Origin: Adineta steineri
Taxonomy: Eukaryota; Rotifera; Eurotatoria; Adinetida; Adinetidae
Length of the DNA: 64,000 bases
Assembly: GCA_905250115.1 (NCBI GenBank)
Contig: CAJNOI010000007.1
Span: 607,796-671,795, forward strand
Reading direction: 5' to 3'
Part shown: positions 47,441 to 58,967 of the stretch, one piece after another
How the letters are laid out: each line of letters begins with the position of its first letter
Numbering within the stretch: the stretch's first letter is position 1
The notes under the pieces: model-generated
Databases searched by the model: none
Seen by the model: only the letters and a program-made list of their open reading frames with translations
Told to the model about the DNA's origin: nothing
Position numbers and translations under genes: made by a program

Positions 47441-49046
47441 ATGTTAATTAGTTTAATCAGACGATCTTTTTCTCGTCTGACTCATTCTCGTTATTTTTCG
47501 AATTTAATCAATGAAAAAGATATAAACGAGGAAAATATTCACTGTTCTATAGCTGATCCATCGATACCATTACCTCTAATTATTCCAACATCAGGTGTAC
47601 CTATTCATCTTTATACACGTGAACTTGAACCTCAAGCATTAAAACAATTAGTTGTTTTAGCTGAAAGTGGTATTGTGAAAGGATTTGTTGCTGCTATGGC
47701 AGACGTACATGTTGGTAAGATAAAATAAATTCATATTTTCATTCAATATTCTAATTTATAGGTGTTGGTGCAACGATTGGAACTGTCTTTGCTTCTACAA
47801 CTCATGTAAGTCCATATGCTGTTGGTGCTGACATTGGATGTGGAATGATTGCTGCACCAATTCATGGTTTAACATTAAACAAATTGAAAGAAACTTGGAA
47901 AAAAGAAATTCAACAAAAAATTAAAATTGCAATACCAACGGGACATGATGCAAGAATAAAAGCACATAGAAAAACTGATAATATTATTCGTAATTTAGGT
48001 GCATGTACAAATTATTTAAAAAGTCAAATATCTGATATAACAAAAAAACAAGTAATAATATTAGAATACAAAATTTTTTTCTAAGATTATTTAGTTAGGT
48101 ACATTGGGTTCAGGAAATCATTTTCTTGAAATACTCTACGATGAAAATGAACAAATTTGGATAATGTTACATAGGTAGAGATATGATTTATAAATGAAAC
48201 AAAAAGAACGATATAAGATTTATTTTTAGTGGTTCACGTCGAATTGGAAAAGAAACATGTGACTATTATCATGGTATTGCTGGTGATCAAATGTCTAAAC
48301 ATCGTTTACCAATTATTAATGAATTAAAATATTTAGAAATTGATTCATCGGAAGGTCAAAATTACTTAATTGATATGCGATGGTGTTTAAATTATGCTGA
48401 ACAAAATCGACGAATTATGTTAGATGAACTTTGTTCGATTATTAAATCAGTAACTGGATTTGAAACTGATCTTAAACGGATGGTTAATATTCATCATAAC
48501 TATTGTCAACAGGAAAATGTTTGTTTTAATAATTCAGAAGAAGAATTCGTTTGGGTTACAAGAAAAGGTGCAACAAGTGCACGAAAAGGACAATTAGGAA
48601 TAATTCCTGGTTCAATGGGTACTGGTTCATTTATTGTTGAAGGTTTAGGAAATTCTTTATCATTTTATTCTTGTTCACATGGTGCTGGAAGATTAATGTC
48701 AAGAACAATGGTTAATTTAGTTTTTTATTAAAACAATTCTCATTTTTTATTCTCATAGGCAATGAAACAAATTTCTCAACAATCTTTTGAACAAGCTATG
48801 AAAGGTATTGTGAGTGATACTAATGCAGCATTGAGAGATGAAGCACCACAAGCATATAAAGTAAGTAAATAAAAAGAAAATAAGAATGTTTAATATGAAT
48901 AAATATGATTTTAGGATTTGACAACAGTGATGAATAATCAAGAGTCATTGGTAAAAATTGTTCATCGTCTTAAACCACTTATAAATGTCAAAGGAATGTC
49001 AGAAAGAAATATTCGTTATTCAAAAAAATCAAAAAAGAAAAACTAA
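47441..49046 (+). CDS. RtcB-family RNA ligase, compact type with mitochondrial-like leader
   Basis: RtcB joins RNA 2',3'-cyclic phosphate ends to 5'-OH using GTP and Mn2+. Exons 47441-47714, 47762-48051, 48095-48174, 48230-48710, 48759-48860 and 48915-49046 give 452 residues. Metal ligands are visible: Cys in VGADIGCGM, His in LGTLGSGNHFLEI, His in MLHRSGSRRIG, and His in MVNIHHNY. The guanylylated His is in CSHGAGRLMSRT. The N-terminus (MLISLIRRSFSRLTHSRYF) is basic and lacks acids, like a mitochondrial presequence. It is shorter than, and clearly different from, the standard 505-residue animal RTCB and closer to bacterial RtcB. It may be a horizontal acquisition or an old organellar paralogue. 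Confidence 0.85.
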
Positions 49047-50068
49047 ACATATTCGATAGATATTCATATTTCATTTTCTACTATTTAATAAAACATATAC
49101 ATATCATTAAAATTGTATAGAAGATTTTTCTCTACGATAAGAACTATCGAACAATATGAAATTGTTATTATTGTAAAATTCATCTAATCAATGATATGAT
49201 TCGTTTGAAAAATATGTAATATATAATTGCATAATATAATCACGTTCATTCAGTAACTCTGCACTATAGAACTGTCGAGAAGAATAAAAGGATTTCTAAT
49301 GATTTATGTATGATCAACTAATTAGAATAAGTTCTATTTGATGATCTGAATACAAACAAGAAAAAAAAAAAGTTTTTTTTTTATATGAATATATAGACAA
49401 TGCTATTCAATTTTCTTGTTCAAATCAAAATACAATATTGATATTGATCTTCCGATTGCATCTTTGACAACTTTTTGGATTAACAAGGACATAAAATGCA
49501 TTATTATGTAAGAAGAGATCACATTGTTCACGAATAAAGTGTACACAATGAAATAAGAGATTTTTACATTATTTCTCTATGTGCATAAACATAAAAGAAA
49601 AAGAGAAAAAAAAAATCATACACATCTATATATAGATTAAATATACATATATAAAAAGAAATTCTTCTTCTTCTTTTTTCGCTATATTCATAGTTTGAGA
49701 ATTGACTTAGTTCGATGATTTTATCATGCTGTGTGTCTATTTATTGATCTAATCAGATTTTCCTCGCCTGCATACAACTACAAATACAATCTGCATGTCA
49801 TTTTGACTGATGGTGATGTTACTTTCAGAAGGAAAAAAAAAGCGGAATAGACATTGATAGCAAGCTGTCCATCTTTTTTTCCTTCTATTCTCTTCTGTCT
49901 CATCCTCACAACAAGTACGACTATCGGCACATAGCACGATCTTATTATTGATTGTGTTCTTCTCTGATCAGACAGAGTGTATATAATCTTCTATAGTATT
50001 AGAAACAACAAATAGTCATTCACGAGCACACAGACATACAAATATATCTACGCGCCAATCATTCTTCA
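49047..50068. other. AT-rich intergenic region
   Basis: About 1 kb. A TTC-repeat tract near 49660-49680 is visible; no gene supported. Confidence 0.6.
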
Positions 50069-50452
50069 ATGACCGAATTTACTATTAAAATCGATCGTTT
50101 AACTGAACGTCTTCGTCGTGGTACAATACAATGTGATCTTATTGAACAACGAGCTTGTCTTGCTGAAGAACGTTTATCAACACTCAATCAATCTGTACAA
50201 AGTCTTGCTCGTCTTATTGAAGTTAGTCTTTTAATACTTATTTCGTCTGATAAAGAAAAATTCACATGGATACAATTAATTAATAATGAAAATAATCAAT
50301 TAACAAATCCAATGATACAACAATTTCTTTATCGTCTTGAATCTTATTTGCATCGATCAATAAATGATCATGAAGAAAAACTAGATTATATCAAAGCATT
50401 ATCACTTGTTCAGAAACCTTCATTTGTATCATCGAGTTTTTTTTTTAAATAA
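50069..50452 (+). CDS. Short helical protein, unrecognised
   Basis: A single-exon, 127-residue frame starting MTEFTIKIDRLTERLRRG. Amphipathic helices (LIEQRACLAEERLSTLNQS, QFLYRLESYLHRSINDHEEK) suggest a short coiled coil. The amino-acid content looks coding. It ends in a poly-Phe stretch before TAA, so the true 3' end could be altered by an unseen splice. It converges on eIF2-alpha, with 72 bp between stops. No family recognised. Confidence 0.55.
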   Translation: MTEFTIKIDRLTERLRRGTIQCDLIEQRACLAEERLSTLNQSVQSLARLIEVSLLILISSDKEKFTWIQLINNENNQLTNPMIQQFLYRLESYLHRSINDHEEKLDYIKALSLVQKPSFVSSSFFFK

Positions 50453-50524
50453 TCCAAGAAAAAGAATAACATAAAAAAAGCAATACTGATGATTCTTTGT
50501 TTCTTATGTATTTCTTAAAAAATG

Positions 50525-52005
50525 TTAATCTTCGGCTTCATCATTATCATTGTCATCATCATCGTCTTCATCAGCTTTAGGATTAGTTTTTGATGTACTT
50601 TTTGATTCAGCGGATGCTCCAGCAACTGCTCCTGTTGCTTCATCATCATCTTCACCTGGTAGTTTACCTTTAATTGCACCCTCTAGAAATATTCCCAATT
50701 GAATATTTGTTCTAAAATATTTTTCAAATTATTTACCTTCATCTTCATCGGAATCTTCATCATCATCACCCGATCTTTCACGATTTTCATCTTCAGCTTG
50801 TTGCATAGCTTCCTGTAGGGAAAAAGAAAGATAAATTCGTTGTTTCGAAATTTATTATATTTTACTTTGAGTGTTGCATCATCAACATCAGTAACAACTT
50901 TGGGTTCCATTTTAATTTTAAATATTCCACGATACTGTTCAATACCATGTTTTATTTTTTCTATAACATTTCTTAGTGCTTCAAGACCTTCATTTCGATC
51001 GAGACATGTAGCTGTAACAACATAAAGTGGTGGAGCAATTAAATTAATCTAAAATAAAATATTATAAATAAATGAATAAAAATTAACAAACAGGATTTAC
51101 TTTAACAGGCATTTCTTCAGTTGATGCTTTGAGACCTTCTCTTAATGCGTCTTTTACTGCATCTACACCTTCATAACCATAACATGCTACTTCAACATCT
51201 AAATAAAAAGAAACAAAATAATATAAATTAATAAAGTTTAAATTTTCTTTATTTACCAGCTCGACATTTAACAGCTTGAGGAGTTAAACGACGACGAATA
51301 TTATTAAGTAGAATTTTTCTTGTTTCGTCATCAACTTTACAATCATCAAGTTCTTTTTCATCACTAATATAATATTCATTTAACAAATAAATCTTTATTT
51401 TTTTAATCAGTTAATTTTTACTTAACAGCTCTTGCAAATACATCATATGATGCACCGGCTCGTTTATATTTTTCATCATAATACCAGGCTGTTTTATCAT
51501 ATAATTCTTCAAATTCTTCATTTGTCTTTAATCCTAATACTTCAGCTGTATGACGGAGAATACCACTGACCTGTAAATATTAAATTCATCAATACATTTG
51601 ATGTGAAAAATAAACGGAAGAATCTTACGGTTTTTCCACGGACAAATTTTTCTTCACATTTACTAACATCTTCTGGTGAGACTCGACGTTTAGATAAATC
51701 AATATAACCTAAATAAGAAGGAGATATTTTTTTAAAACTAATTTATTTGATTGTAATTCTACTGCACCTTTGTCACGATCGACACGAACAACAACAACAA
51801 CTTCGTTGCGACCAACACGGATAAGTTTATTGATTGAACGAATTCGTCGACGAGATAATTCAGTTAGTAGAATCATACCTTCGATATTATTATATTCAAG
51901 TAAATGAACATAAACACCCATTTCTTCGATATTAACAACGTTAGCCATAACTAAATCATCAGTTTCAGGTAAACGACTTTTAAAAAATCGACACGTTAGT
52001 TGCAT
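50525..52005 (-). CDS. EIF2S1: Translation initiation factor eIF2 subunit alpha
   Basis: Regulatory subunit of eIF2, which carries initiator tRNA. Eight exons (52005-51768, 51708-51629, 51570-51422, 51363-51257, 51198-51101, 51048-50866, 50812-50737, 50682-50525) give 362 residues. The S1 domain includes [20 protein letters not shown], and the stress-kinase site is [12 protein letters not shown]; the Ser in LSRRR is the conserved phosphorylated Ser51. Later landmarks are [36 protein letters not shown] and [12 protein letters not shown]. The acidic C-terminal tail is longer than in mammals and rich in Asp, Ala and Ser. The first-intron donor is GTGCAG, weaker than usual. Confidence 0.95.
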
Positions 52006-52816
52006 GATTTTCGGAAAATAATTAGAAATAGGTCTAAAAATATCAAATAAATCTAGTTATAAAAGAAGATCATGTAATGTAGGTAATTGTAATTTTGAAA
52101 TAAAATATAGATTTATTCCAATGATTATGTTCTTTTATATTGGTAGAATAATAAACAAATCTAAATAGTGAGGTCTCTGGTAGCATTTGATTCTATTGGA
52201 TAATTAATTTTTTAACTTTATCCGATCAGCTGTATGTATTTTTTCTCTAAAAAAACTTATTTCAACTCAATCATCAATTATTTAAACTTTTTTCTTGAGT
52301 TTTCAAATAGTATTGCTATTCAATAAAACGAATGATCACAAGAAACTATTCAATTCATGCAAAGAATTTTGTAATATTTATGTCTTAATATTCTTCACAT
52401 TTGAATCAACTATAACAATAAAAATAGAGTTAAACTGATTATTATTATTATTTATATGAAAAACGAAATGAAACTTTGTAGTATCGATGTTAAATTTATA
52501 AATGAATTTTCATTATCATCATTTGACATTTCTCATGTAGCTTTGAAATTCTCTTTACAATCATCGGCTTATAATAGTTGTTTAGTAAGAATGTGTTTCT
52601 ATCTTTGTGACCTCCGAAGACAATGAAAGCAAGAAAATTTTCGTGCACAATTCAGTTTTTTTCTCCTCCTTCGATGTCCAACACTTGTATCTGTCTTAAT
52701 GAATTGTTTATATAAAGATTAACTTCAATCTTTCTTTGTCTTTCGTTTTGTGTACGACCAGACAATTAAAACAAGATTGAATATATTGAATACTAAGTGA
52801 ATAGTTGAATGCCATC
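52006..52816. other. Divergent promoter region
   Basis: About 810 bp between eIF2-alpha and the AA15 enzyme. An acceptor-like TTTTTAG lies about 30 bp upstream of the eIF2-alpha ATG on the minus strand. Nothing else supported. Confidence 0.5.
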
Positions 52817-53450
52817 ATGATGAAATCTACACCGGCTTGGAGTCAATTATTTCTATTTGATTTTTTTATTGTTTTTTCATTAATTGATTTTTGTAATTCA
52901 CATGGTAGATTACTTGAACCACCACAAAGAGGTAAAGTCAATATAAAAATAATCTATATAAAATTTTTTCGATAGGTTCAATGTGGCGTTTTGGATTTGA
53001 GGTACCAGCTAATTATAATGATATGAGTAATTATTGTGGTGGAAAAGAAAATCAATGGACTTCACAAAATGGTCGATGTGGTTTATGTGGAGATCCATTT
53101 CAAGGTAGATTTTTAATCTGAATTCATTTTTATGTTTTTATTACATTTGTAGGTCCTCGGGATCATGAAGATGGTGGTATATATGCAACAGGTATCATCG
53201 GTCGTACATATGAATCAGGTGAAATGATTAATACAACGATTGATATAACTGCTAATCATTTTGGTTATTTTGAATTTCGATTATGTCCAATGAACATGGG
53301 ACATTCTCGTCGGCCACGTCGTTTAACTCAACATTGTTTAGATGAATATCTTTTAAAAATAGGTCCAAGTGATTCAAAATCTAATGGAGATGATACTCGT
53401 TATTATTTGCCACATGGAAATAAATCTTATTTTTATGTACCTGTTGAATT
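52817..53450 (+). CDS. AA15-type lytic polysaccharide monooxygenase, cut by assembly gap
   Basis: Copper enzyme that oxidatively cleaves chitin or cellulose. Exons 52817-52931, 52976-53104 and 53153-53450 give 180 residues before the gap. The signal peptide ends ...DFCNS, leaving HGRLLEPPQRGSMW so that His1 of the copper histidine brace is the mature N-terminus. The second brace His is in ITANHFGYFEFRLCP. Other AA15 marks are the Cys-rich NYCGGKENQW and CGLCGDPFQGPRDHE. The C-terminal part with the axial Tyr is lost in the gap; sequence after it (53551-53672) starts with an acceptor-like TTTGTAG but gives no confident ending. Confidence 0.9.
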
Positions 53451-53550
53451 NNNNNNNNNNNNNNNNNNNNNNNNNNNNNNNNNNNNNNNNNNNNNNNNNN
53501 NNNNNNNNNNNNNNNNNNNNNNNNNNNNNNNNNNNNNNNNNNNNNNNNNN
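53451..53550. other. Assembly gap (100 N)
   Basis: Exactly 100 N, truncating the AA15 enzyme. Confidence 0.99.
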
Positions 53551-53702
53551 TTTTTTTCTTCTTTGTAGAAACCATCTCTTCTTGCTGATATTGTTGTCCA
53601 GATGGTTTCCCACCCTTTTCTCATTTCTCATATAGAATATAAATATACACCCATAGAAGAAAGAATACAATACAACTAACATATTACCATAATTAATATT
53701 AT

Positions 53703-54559
53703 ATGAAAGATCTCATGCAGCTGATATTGCTATCAACTATTTTACTGACTATGATATTTTCATTAATCAATGCTGGTATGTTATTACATGTTGAGCAACC
53801 AACTTTTGAAACACGTGTAAAACATGCGGAAACAATTTTATTTGGTCGTTTTAATTGGGCAATACCTGTCAGTAATAATGATCATTTAAATGATGTCTAT
53901 TCTAATAAACAAAATACATTTGAATTTATTGTTTATTGTACAATAAAGAAAAGTAAAGCACCTGATAATGTTTCACGTTATATTCGTGTTACTATTGAAC
54001 ATAATGGTAATAAACAAAAAAAAAAGCTTTAGATATCTTAGAAAAATAAACAAAGATGTCTTTCTTCTTTAGAAACTGAAATTGATATGAGAAAAAATCG
54101 TTGGTTTATATTATTTCCTACAAAGAGTGATATAAATAATATATGGATCATTCATAATCGAAGTGATGCATTCGATTTAGAAGATGATTTAGAACTTCGA
54201 ATTTTTGAACAATTTTGTTTTCTTAAACCAAAACTTCCTTATGGTAAAAAAAAACAAAATTAAACATAATAAAAAATATCATTTTCTATAGGTTTTCCAA
54301 ATAGTGGTCTTCTCAATCGTTGTCCAAAACCAAGTGCTGAACATTGTTTAAAAAATGGTAAAAAAAAATAAAATTGTATCTTGTATAAATTTTTGAAATA
54401 TTTTCTATAGGTACACGTATTCGTCATGATGAATTACTTGAATTGAAAACTTTTCTTACAAGTACAACAACTCGAAAACCAAAATTAATAAAATCTAAAC
54501 GAATTATTCGATCAAAACCAGTTATTAAACAAAAACGATTTATTGAACCAGTTTGGTAA
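53703..54559 (+). CDS. Secreted protein with basic tail, unrecognised
   Basis: Exons 53703-54006, 54073-54243, 54292-54357 and 54411-54559 give 229 residues. A signal peptide (LILLSTILLTMIFSLINA) is followed by a domain with alternating hydrophobic residues (TFEFIVYCTIKKS, YIRVTIEH, NNIWIIHNRSDAF) that looks like a beta-sandwich. A short Cys-containing part (NRCPKPSAEHCLKNG) and a strongly basic C-terminus (KPKLIKSKRIIRSKPV) follow. No family recognised. It lies downstream of the AA15 enzyme on the same strand; whether the two belong to one gene across the gap cannot be told, but the signal peptide argues for a separate gene. Its stop is only 36 bp from that of tincar. Confidence 0.75.
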
Positions 54560-54595
54560 TAAAACAAAGAAAAAGACAAAAGCAAAATACAAAAA

Positions 54596-56578
54596 TCAAA
54601 CTTGACTAATAAGTAGCGCAGCTGAATGTCGTTGTTGTTGTTGTGTATAATCTAATGCTCTTTGTTGTTGATAAATCATTTGTTGTGCACGTAATCTAGC
54701 TGCATCTACTTGTTCTTTTGTAAATTTTTTAACAGGCGGTATAGGTGGTGTATTACTTCTTAGAAAAACTGCTTTTGGTTGTGGATGAGAATTATTTATA
54801 CTTGAAAGAGTTTTTCTTATTGCATTTCGATATTGTATTTCATTATTATTATTATTTTGAGTTATTGGATATGATGGTGAACGCGTAATAATATCATCAT
54901 CATTATCAAACGTTGCCATTATTGATGATTGTTGATTTAATGGTAAACTCCAATTTTTTGGACGATTATGATAATAAATTTCTGATTGAAATATACGAAC
55001 TTTTTCATAAGATTTATCTTTATTTAATTCTGGTAATGATATTGTTTGCATTGGATTATTTTGAACTTTTAAACCATGATAAAATCTTGATGAAGAATTT
55101 TCCTGTGAATTAATATTCCAATTTAATTTTGTTGTTAAATAGATCCATAGAGCAAGTATTAATAAAATATGTATGATTTCATAGATAAATGTTATAAATA
55201 AAAGACGTAAACGTGTTTGTATATAAAGTAGAAATATATCATGTACAAGTGGCATTTTACATGCTGTATATAATAATAAAATAATAATTCCAATTAAACT
55301 TGGACAATAATTTGAACAACGTTCATAATTTGATGATGATTTAAAACGATTATATGCATAATAATAGAATGTTATTGATGATATATAAATAAGAAATTCA
55401 AGAAGTAAATAAAGAAAAAATGTTGTATATGGTTGATTTGATAATAGATAACCGATATTATTTCGTGATTCAATTGTATTATAACAAAGATTTTTTAATA
55501 ATAATTGTAATGCACCGTACATTAAACACCATTGTAAAACATTAAGAGCAATAGCAAATGAATAAATAATAGAAAAAAGTTTTGATATTGACCAAAATAC
55601 ATGTGGTTCACGTAGAATACAAATAAATGATGCAAATAGAAAATTTAAAAGACTTAAACGTGAATATGAATCAAATGAAAATGGGATAGATGATGAATTT
55701 ATATTTGATGTAGTTAAACGTTTAGACATAGACATTGCAATTGATGTTGATGATGACCAATTAAAGAGTAAATCAAAATCAGTATGCCATAGTAATGCTA
55801 AAATTAAATTTACAGACATATATTTTATCTTTAGTATATAAAAAAACAACTACATCTGTATCTAATATTTTGTTCTTAGAAGAAGAAAGAGACCTTGAAA
55901 ATATCATTGTTTATACCATCCAATAAAAAAGCAAATGAATTGATTTCTTTCAAGATAACTATGTATCACTTTTTATTATTCATCTATTCTTTCATATGAT
56001 AGAATTATATAATCTATGAAGATAATTCACAATCGATAAATATATCAAATCAAAGTGCTCGAACAAATGATCCGTTATTGACAAATGATTATTACATATA
56101 TACATTATCTTATTTAATAAATAATGATTATTCTGATAAAAAAATGTTTTTTACCTGAATCTTTAACACCAACCATAATTTGTTTAGCATGAATAAGTAC
56201 AGTTGATATAATAATAAGAAAACTCATAATTAAATGTAACGTACTACTCAATGAAAAACAATGTTGCCATAAAAGAGAAAATATATCTATATAAGATTTT
56301 TTTAAATCAGCTGTTGTTATTTTTCGATTATCATTTGAATAATTTCCAATTCGACATAATGATGGATAAATAAATATAAAAAGAAGTACAAGTGATATTA
56401 AAAGACATATTTTTTGTACTAATAATTCAAATTTTGGTGAAGGAGAAGATTTTGGCCATAATAAACGATCATTAAAATAACATTGTTTAATACCATAATA
56501 GACAAGAATTAAATGAATTAATACAACAATAATTGTATACCATATACGGGACAGACTGATAAGTTTAACCCGTGCCAT
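54596..56578 (-). CDS. tinc: Tincar-like multi-pass membrane protein
   Basis: Tincar is a multi-pass membrane protein first described in Drosophila heart and eye development; its biochemical role is not established. Exons 56578-56155 and 55797-54596 give 541 residues across a 357-bp intron. Family marks are KLISLSRIWYTIIVVL at the first TM segment, SLLWQHCFSLSSTLHL, ILIHAKQ-like VLIHAKQIMVGVKDS, ALLWHTDFDLLF, and REPHVFW. I count about eight hydrophobic segments. The C-terminal third is soluble, with poly-Asn and Pro/Gln-rich stretches. The acceptor TTTTAG before CATTAC at 55797 is required by phase. Confidence 0.75.
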
Positions 56579-58117
56579 TTTCTTGACGGACTGATAATCT
56601 AATTGAGAGATATGTTCTCTCTCTTTTTTTTCTCTCTTTCTAATGAACACTTCTCTCTTCTCTTCTCTTTTCTTTCTCTATACAATGGCATCGGAGTTCG
56701 GACATAAATACATCAATAAAGTGCACATCTGTATCGCGATCGTTCAGTCGACCGACCGATCATCTTTCTTTTTTTTTTCTACAATTATATTTTGCTCATT
56801 ATAACATATCCTGCCATACAAAAGATTATGACTGATCGGTTCACTAGACTAGCTAATTATATATAGAAGATTGACGAAATCGTATAGTGTGTTATGTTCA
56901 CAACAGATAGAGAAATACATATTAATAAGGTTTCTATGTGTATATTCATATAAAATCAATGAAAATACTATTAATATTATCATCGTCAGTTTGATTAACA
57001 GAATATATCAAATCTTTATGTTGAACAATGAGATAAGACATATTGCTCCCTGTGGAAAAGTTAGACATCAATATGTTTTGTGTTAAGTAGAACAACTAGA
57101 ATTGTACTTGACCTTTTCAACAAGATAAATAATTGAGATTTATGACCATGGAAGTTTATTGATTTTCAAATTATGATTAATTTCAACTATTTTGAAGACA
57201 ATTGATATGATATAACTAAATATGATTACATATGAAAATAATGTTCAAAGAATTTGAAATAAAATACTTGATTAAAAAGAGCAGATCATTAAATCAATAA
57301 ATAACTGCTGTGAAAGAAAACATTGATTGTTATCATGAGAAAATAGATGATGTATATTAATTTTTCAATTTCTATATTATGACAATCATAATCAAATTGA
57401 AACATCTTATTTTTGATTTTTATATCATTAAATGTTATCGACATATCTCAACAGATAAGAAATCATCTATTAAATTTGACATCTGATAGAGAATTTGTAT
57501 TTTATTTAAATTAAATATCCAAGTAAAGGTTTCATCTATTTATGTATATTAAAAAAAAACTATTATAACATAAGAGAATTAATGAGAAAATTTTGATCAA
57601 TAAATTGAGTAAGCAATGAAAAACAAAATATGAAGAAAAATGTTAATATTTTCCCTAGAGAATTGACCCGGTTGATTACTGTACGAAAGTAGCTAAAAAT
57701 AATTTCTTTTTTTTCTATCATTCGGAGAATATTCTTAAGAAGATATGTTTATTTCTTTTTCCGGTCTTAATGACATTATAGTTTATTTATTCCTGTCTTT
57801 CTCTTCTCTACGTTCATATATATTCACACGCTTAAGTAAGAGTATTACTATTTCATATATCGATATCTTTTTTCAAAGTCATCTTTCGTTATATTAAAAA
57901 CTTCTGACATGAGTTGACTTTCTAACCTTTTAAACTATGAACGTAAATCACATAATAGTACATTGCGTGAAAGACAACAACAACAGACAATTTGATCATT
58001 CTCCTTGATTAATCAAGAAATTTTATCTAGTTTTGAAAAATAATTATCTTATCTTCTTTAGAGAGGAAAAATATAAAAGCAGCAAATTTCTTATTCAGAT
58101 TATTTGACAAAAACAAC
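56579..58117. other. Divergent intergenic region
   Basis: About 1.5 kb between tincar and the peptide gene, with CT-rich DNA just upstream of tincar (about 56615-56680). No supported gene. Confidence 0.6.
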
Positions 58118-58495
58118 ATGGTCTATTATCATCATCAATCATATTCATTCGTTAATCTTCGTTACTGTCTGGTTTTATTATGCATTTCAATGATCGTCAT
58201 TGAGGTAAAAATAAACAAGAAAAGCGAAGATTTTTAAAAATAATATTTTTCTTTTTAGGTTAGTCAAGCAATAAATGCTGATTTATCATCATCATCATCA
58301 TCATCAATTGAAGATGATCAAGAACATCAATTATATCGTCGTAATTCGAAAAAAGTTGCACAAATGTTAGAACAAATTTTACGTCGTGGTGAAATGCAAG
58401 TTCATCCTAATCGTATTCAACACTTTCTTGGTAGACTTAATCGTCGTAAAACAAATGATCATATAAAAGATTCAAATCATATAAATCATTTTTAA
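58118..58495 (+). CDS. Candidate secreted peptide prohormone
   Basis: Exons 58118-58204 and 58259-58495 give 107 residues. A signal peptide (YCLVLLCISMIVIEVSQA) is followed by a poly-Ser spacer and acidic stretch, then a basic region with several dibasic sites: YRR, SKK, LRR and NRR. Between LRR and the next sites lies GEMQVHPNRIQHFLGR, where FLGR would allow cleavage and C-terminal amidation. This is the plan of a neuropeptide precursor. The stretch VAQMLEQILRR...HPNR...LGR is faintly like CRF/DH44 hormones, but that is not established. Confidence 0.6.
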
Positions 58496-58967
58496 TTAAT
58501 CAATATTTCTTGAGAAAAAAAAAATAACAAACAAATAATAAATAAAAACAGTTCAAATTAGATTTCTACTCATATTATATTATTTGATTTTTATTTAAGA
58601 AAAAAAAAACAAAGTCATCGTTTTTTACTCATATCACAAATCTACATAAACAAAAAAAAGAAAATAGAATTGTCATTATTTTCTTTTTTTTTTCGAATTT
58701 GAGCTTTTAAGATTTTCCTGTTGCCTAAAAATACGCACACACACGAGAGAGAGAGAGAGAAAAAAAAAAGAAAGAACAGCGTGCACGTACACACGCTAAC
58801 GTTTAGTAAAAAGAAGTAAAACAACACTTGTTCTTGTTGATTTAAATAAAAAGATACAAACACACACACACAAAAACCAAAGATATAAAAGAAAAAACAA
58901 TATATGAAAATTGGACGGATTAGAAATAAGATTTATTTTAGAATGCGAGTTAACAATACACGATTGA
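58496..58967. other. Low-complexity intergenic region
   Basis: Contains poly-A/T runs, a CACACA tract and GA repeats (about 58744-58770). Flanked by convergent gene ends. Confidence 0.6.

Noticed and set aside
54913..55113. Plus-strand open frame
   Set aside because: Antisense shadow of the tincar coding exon.
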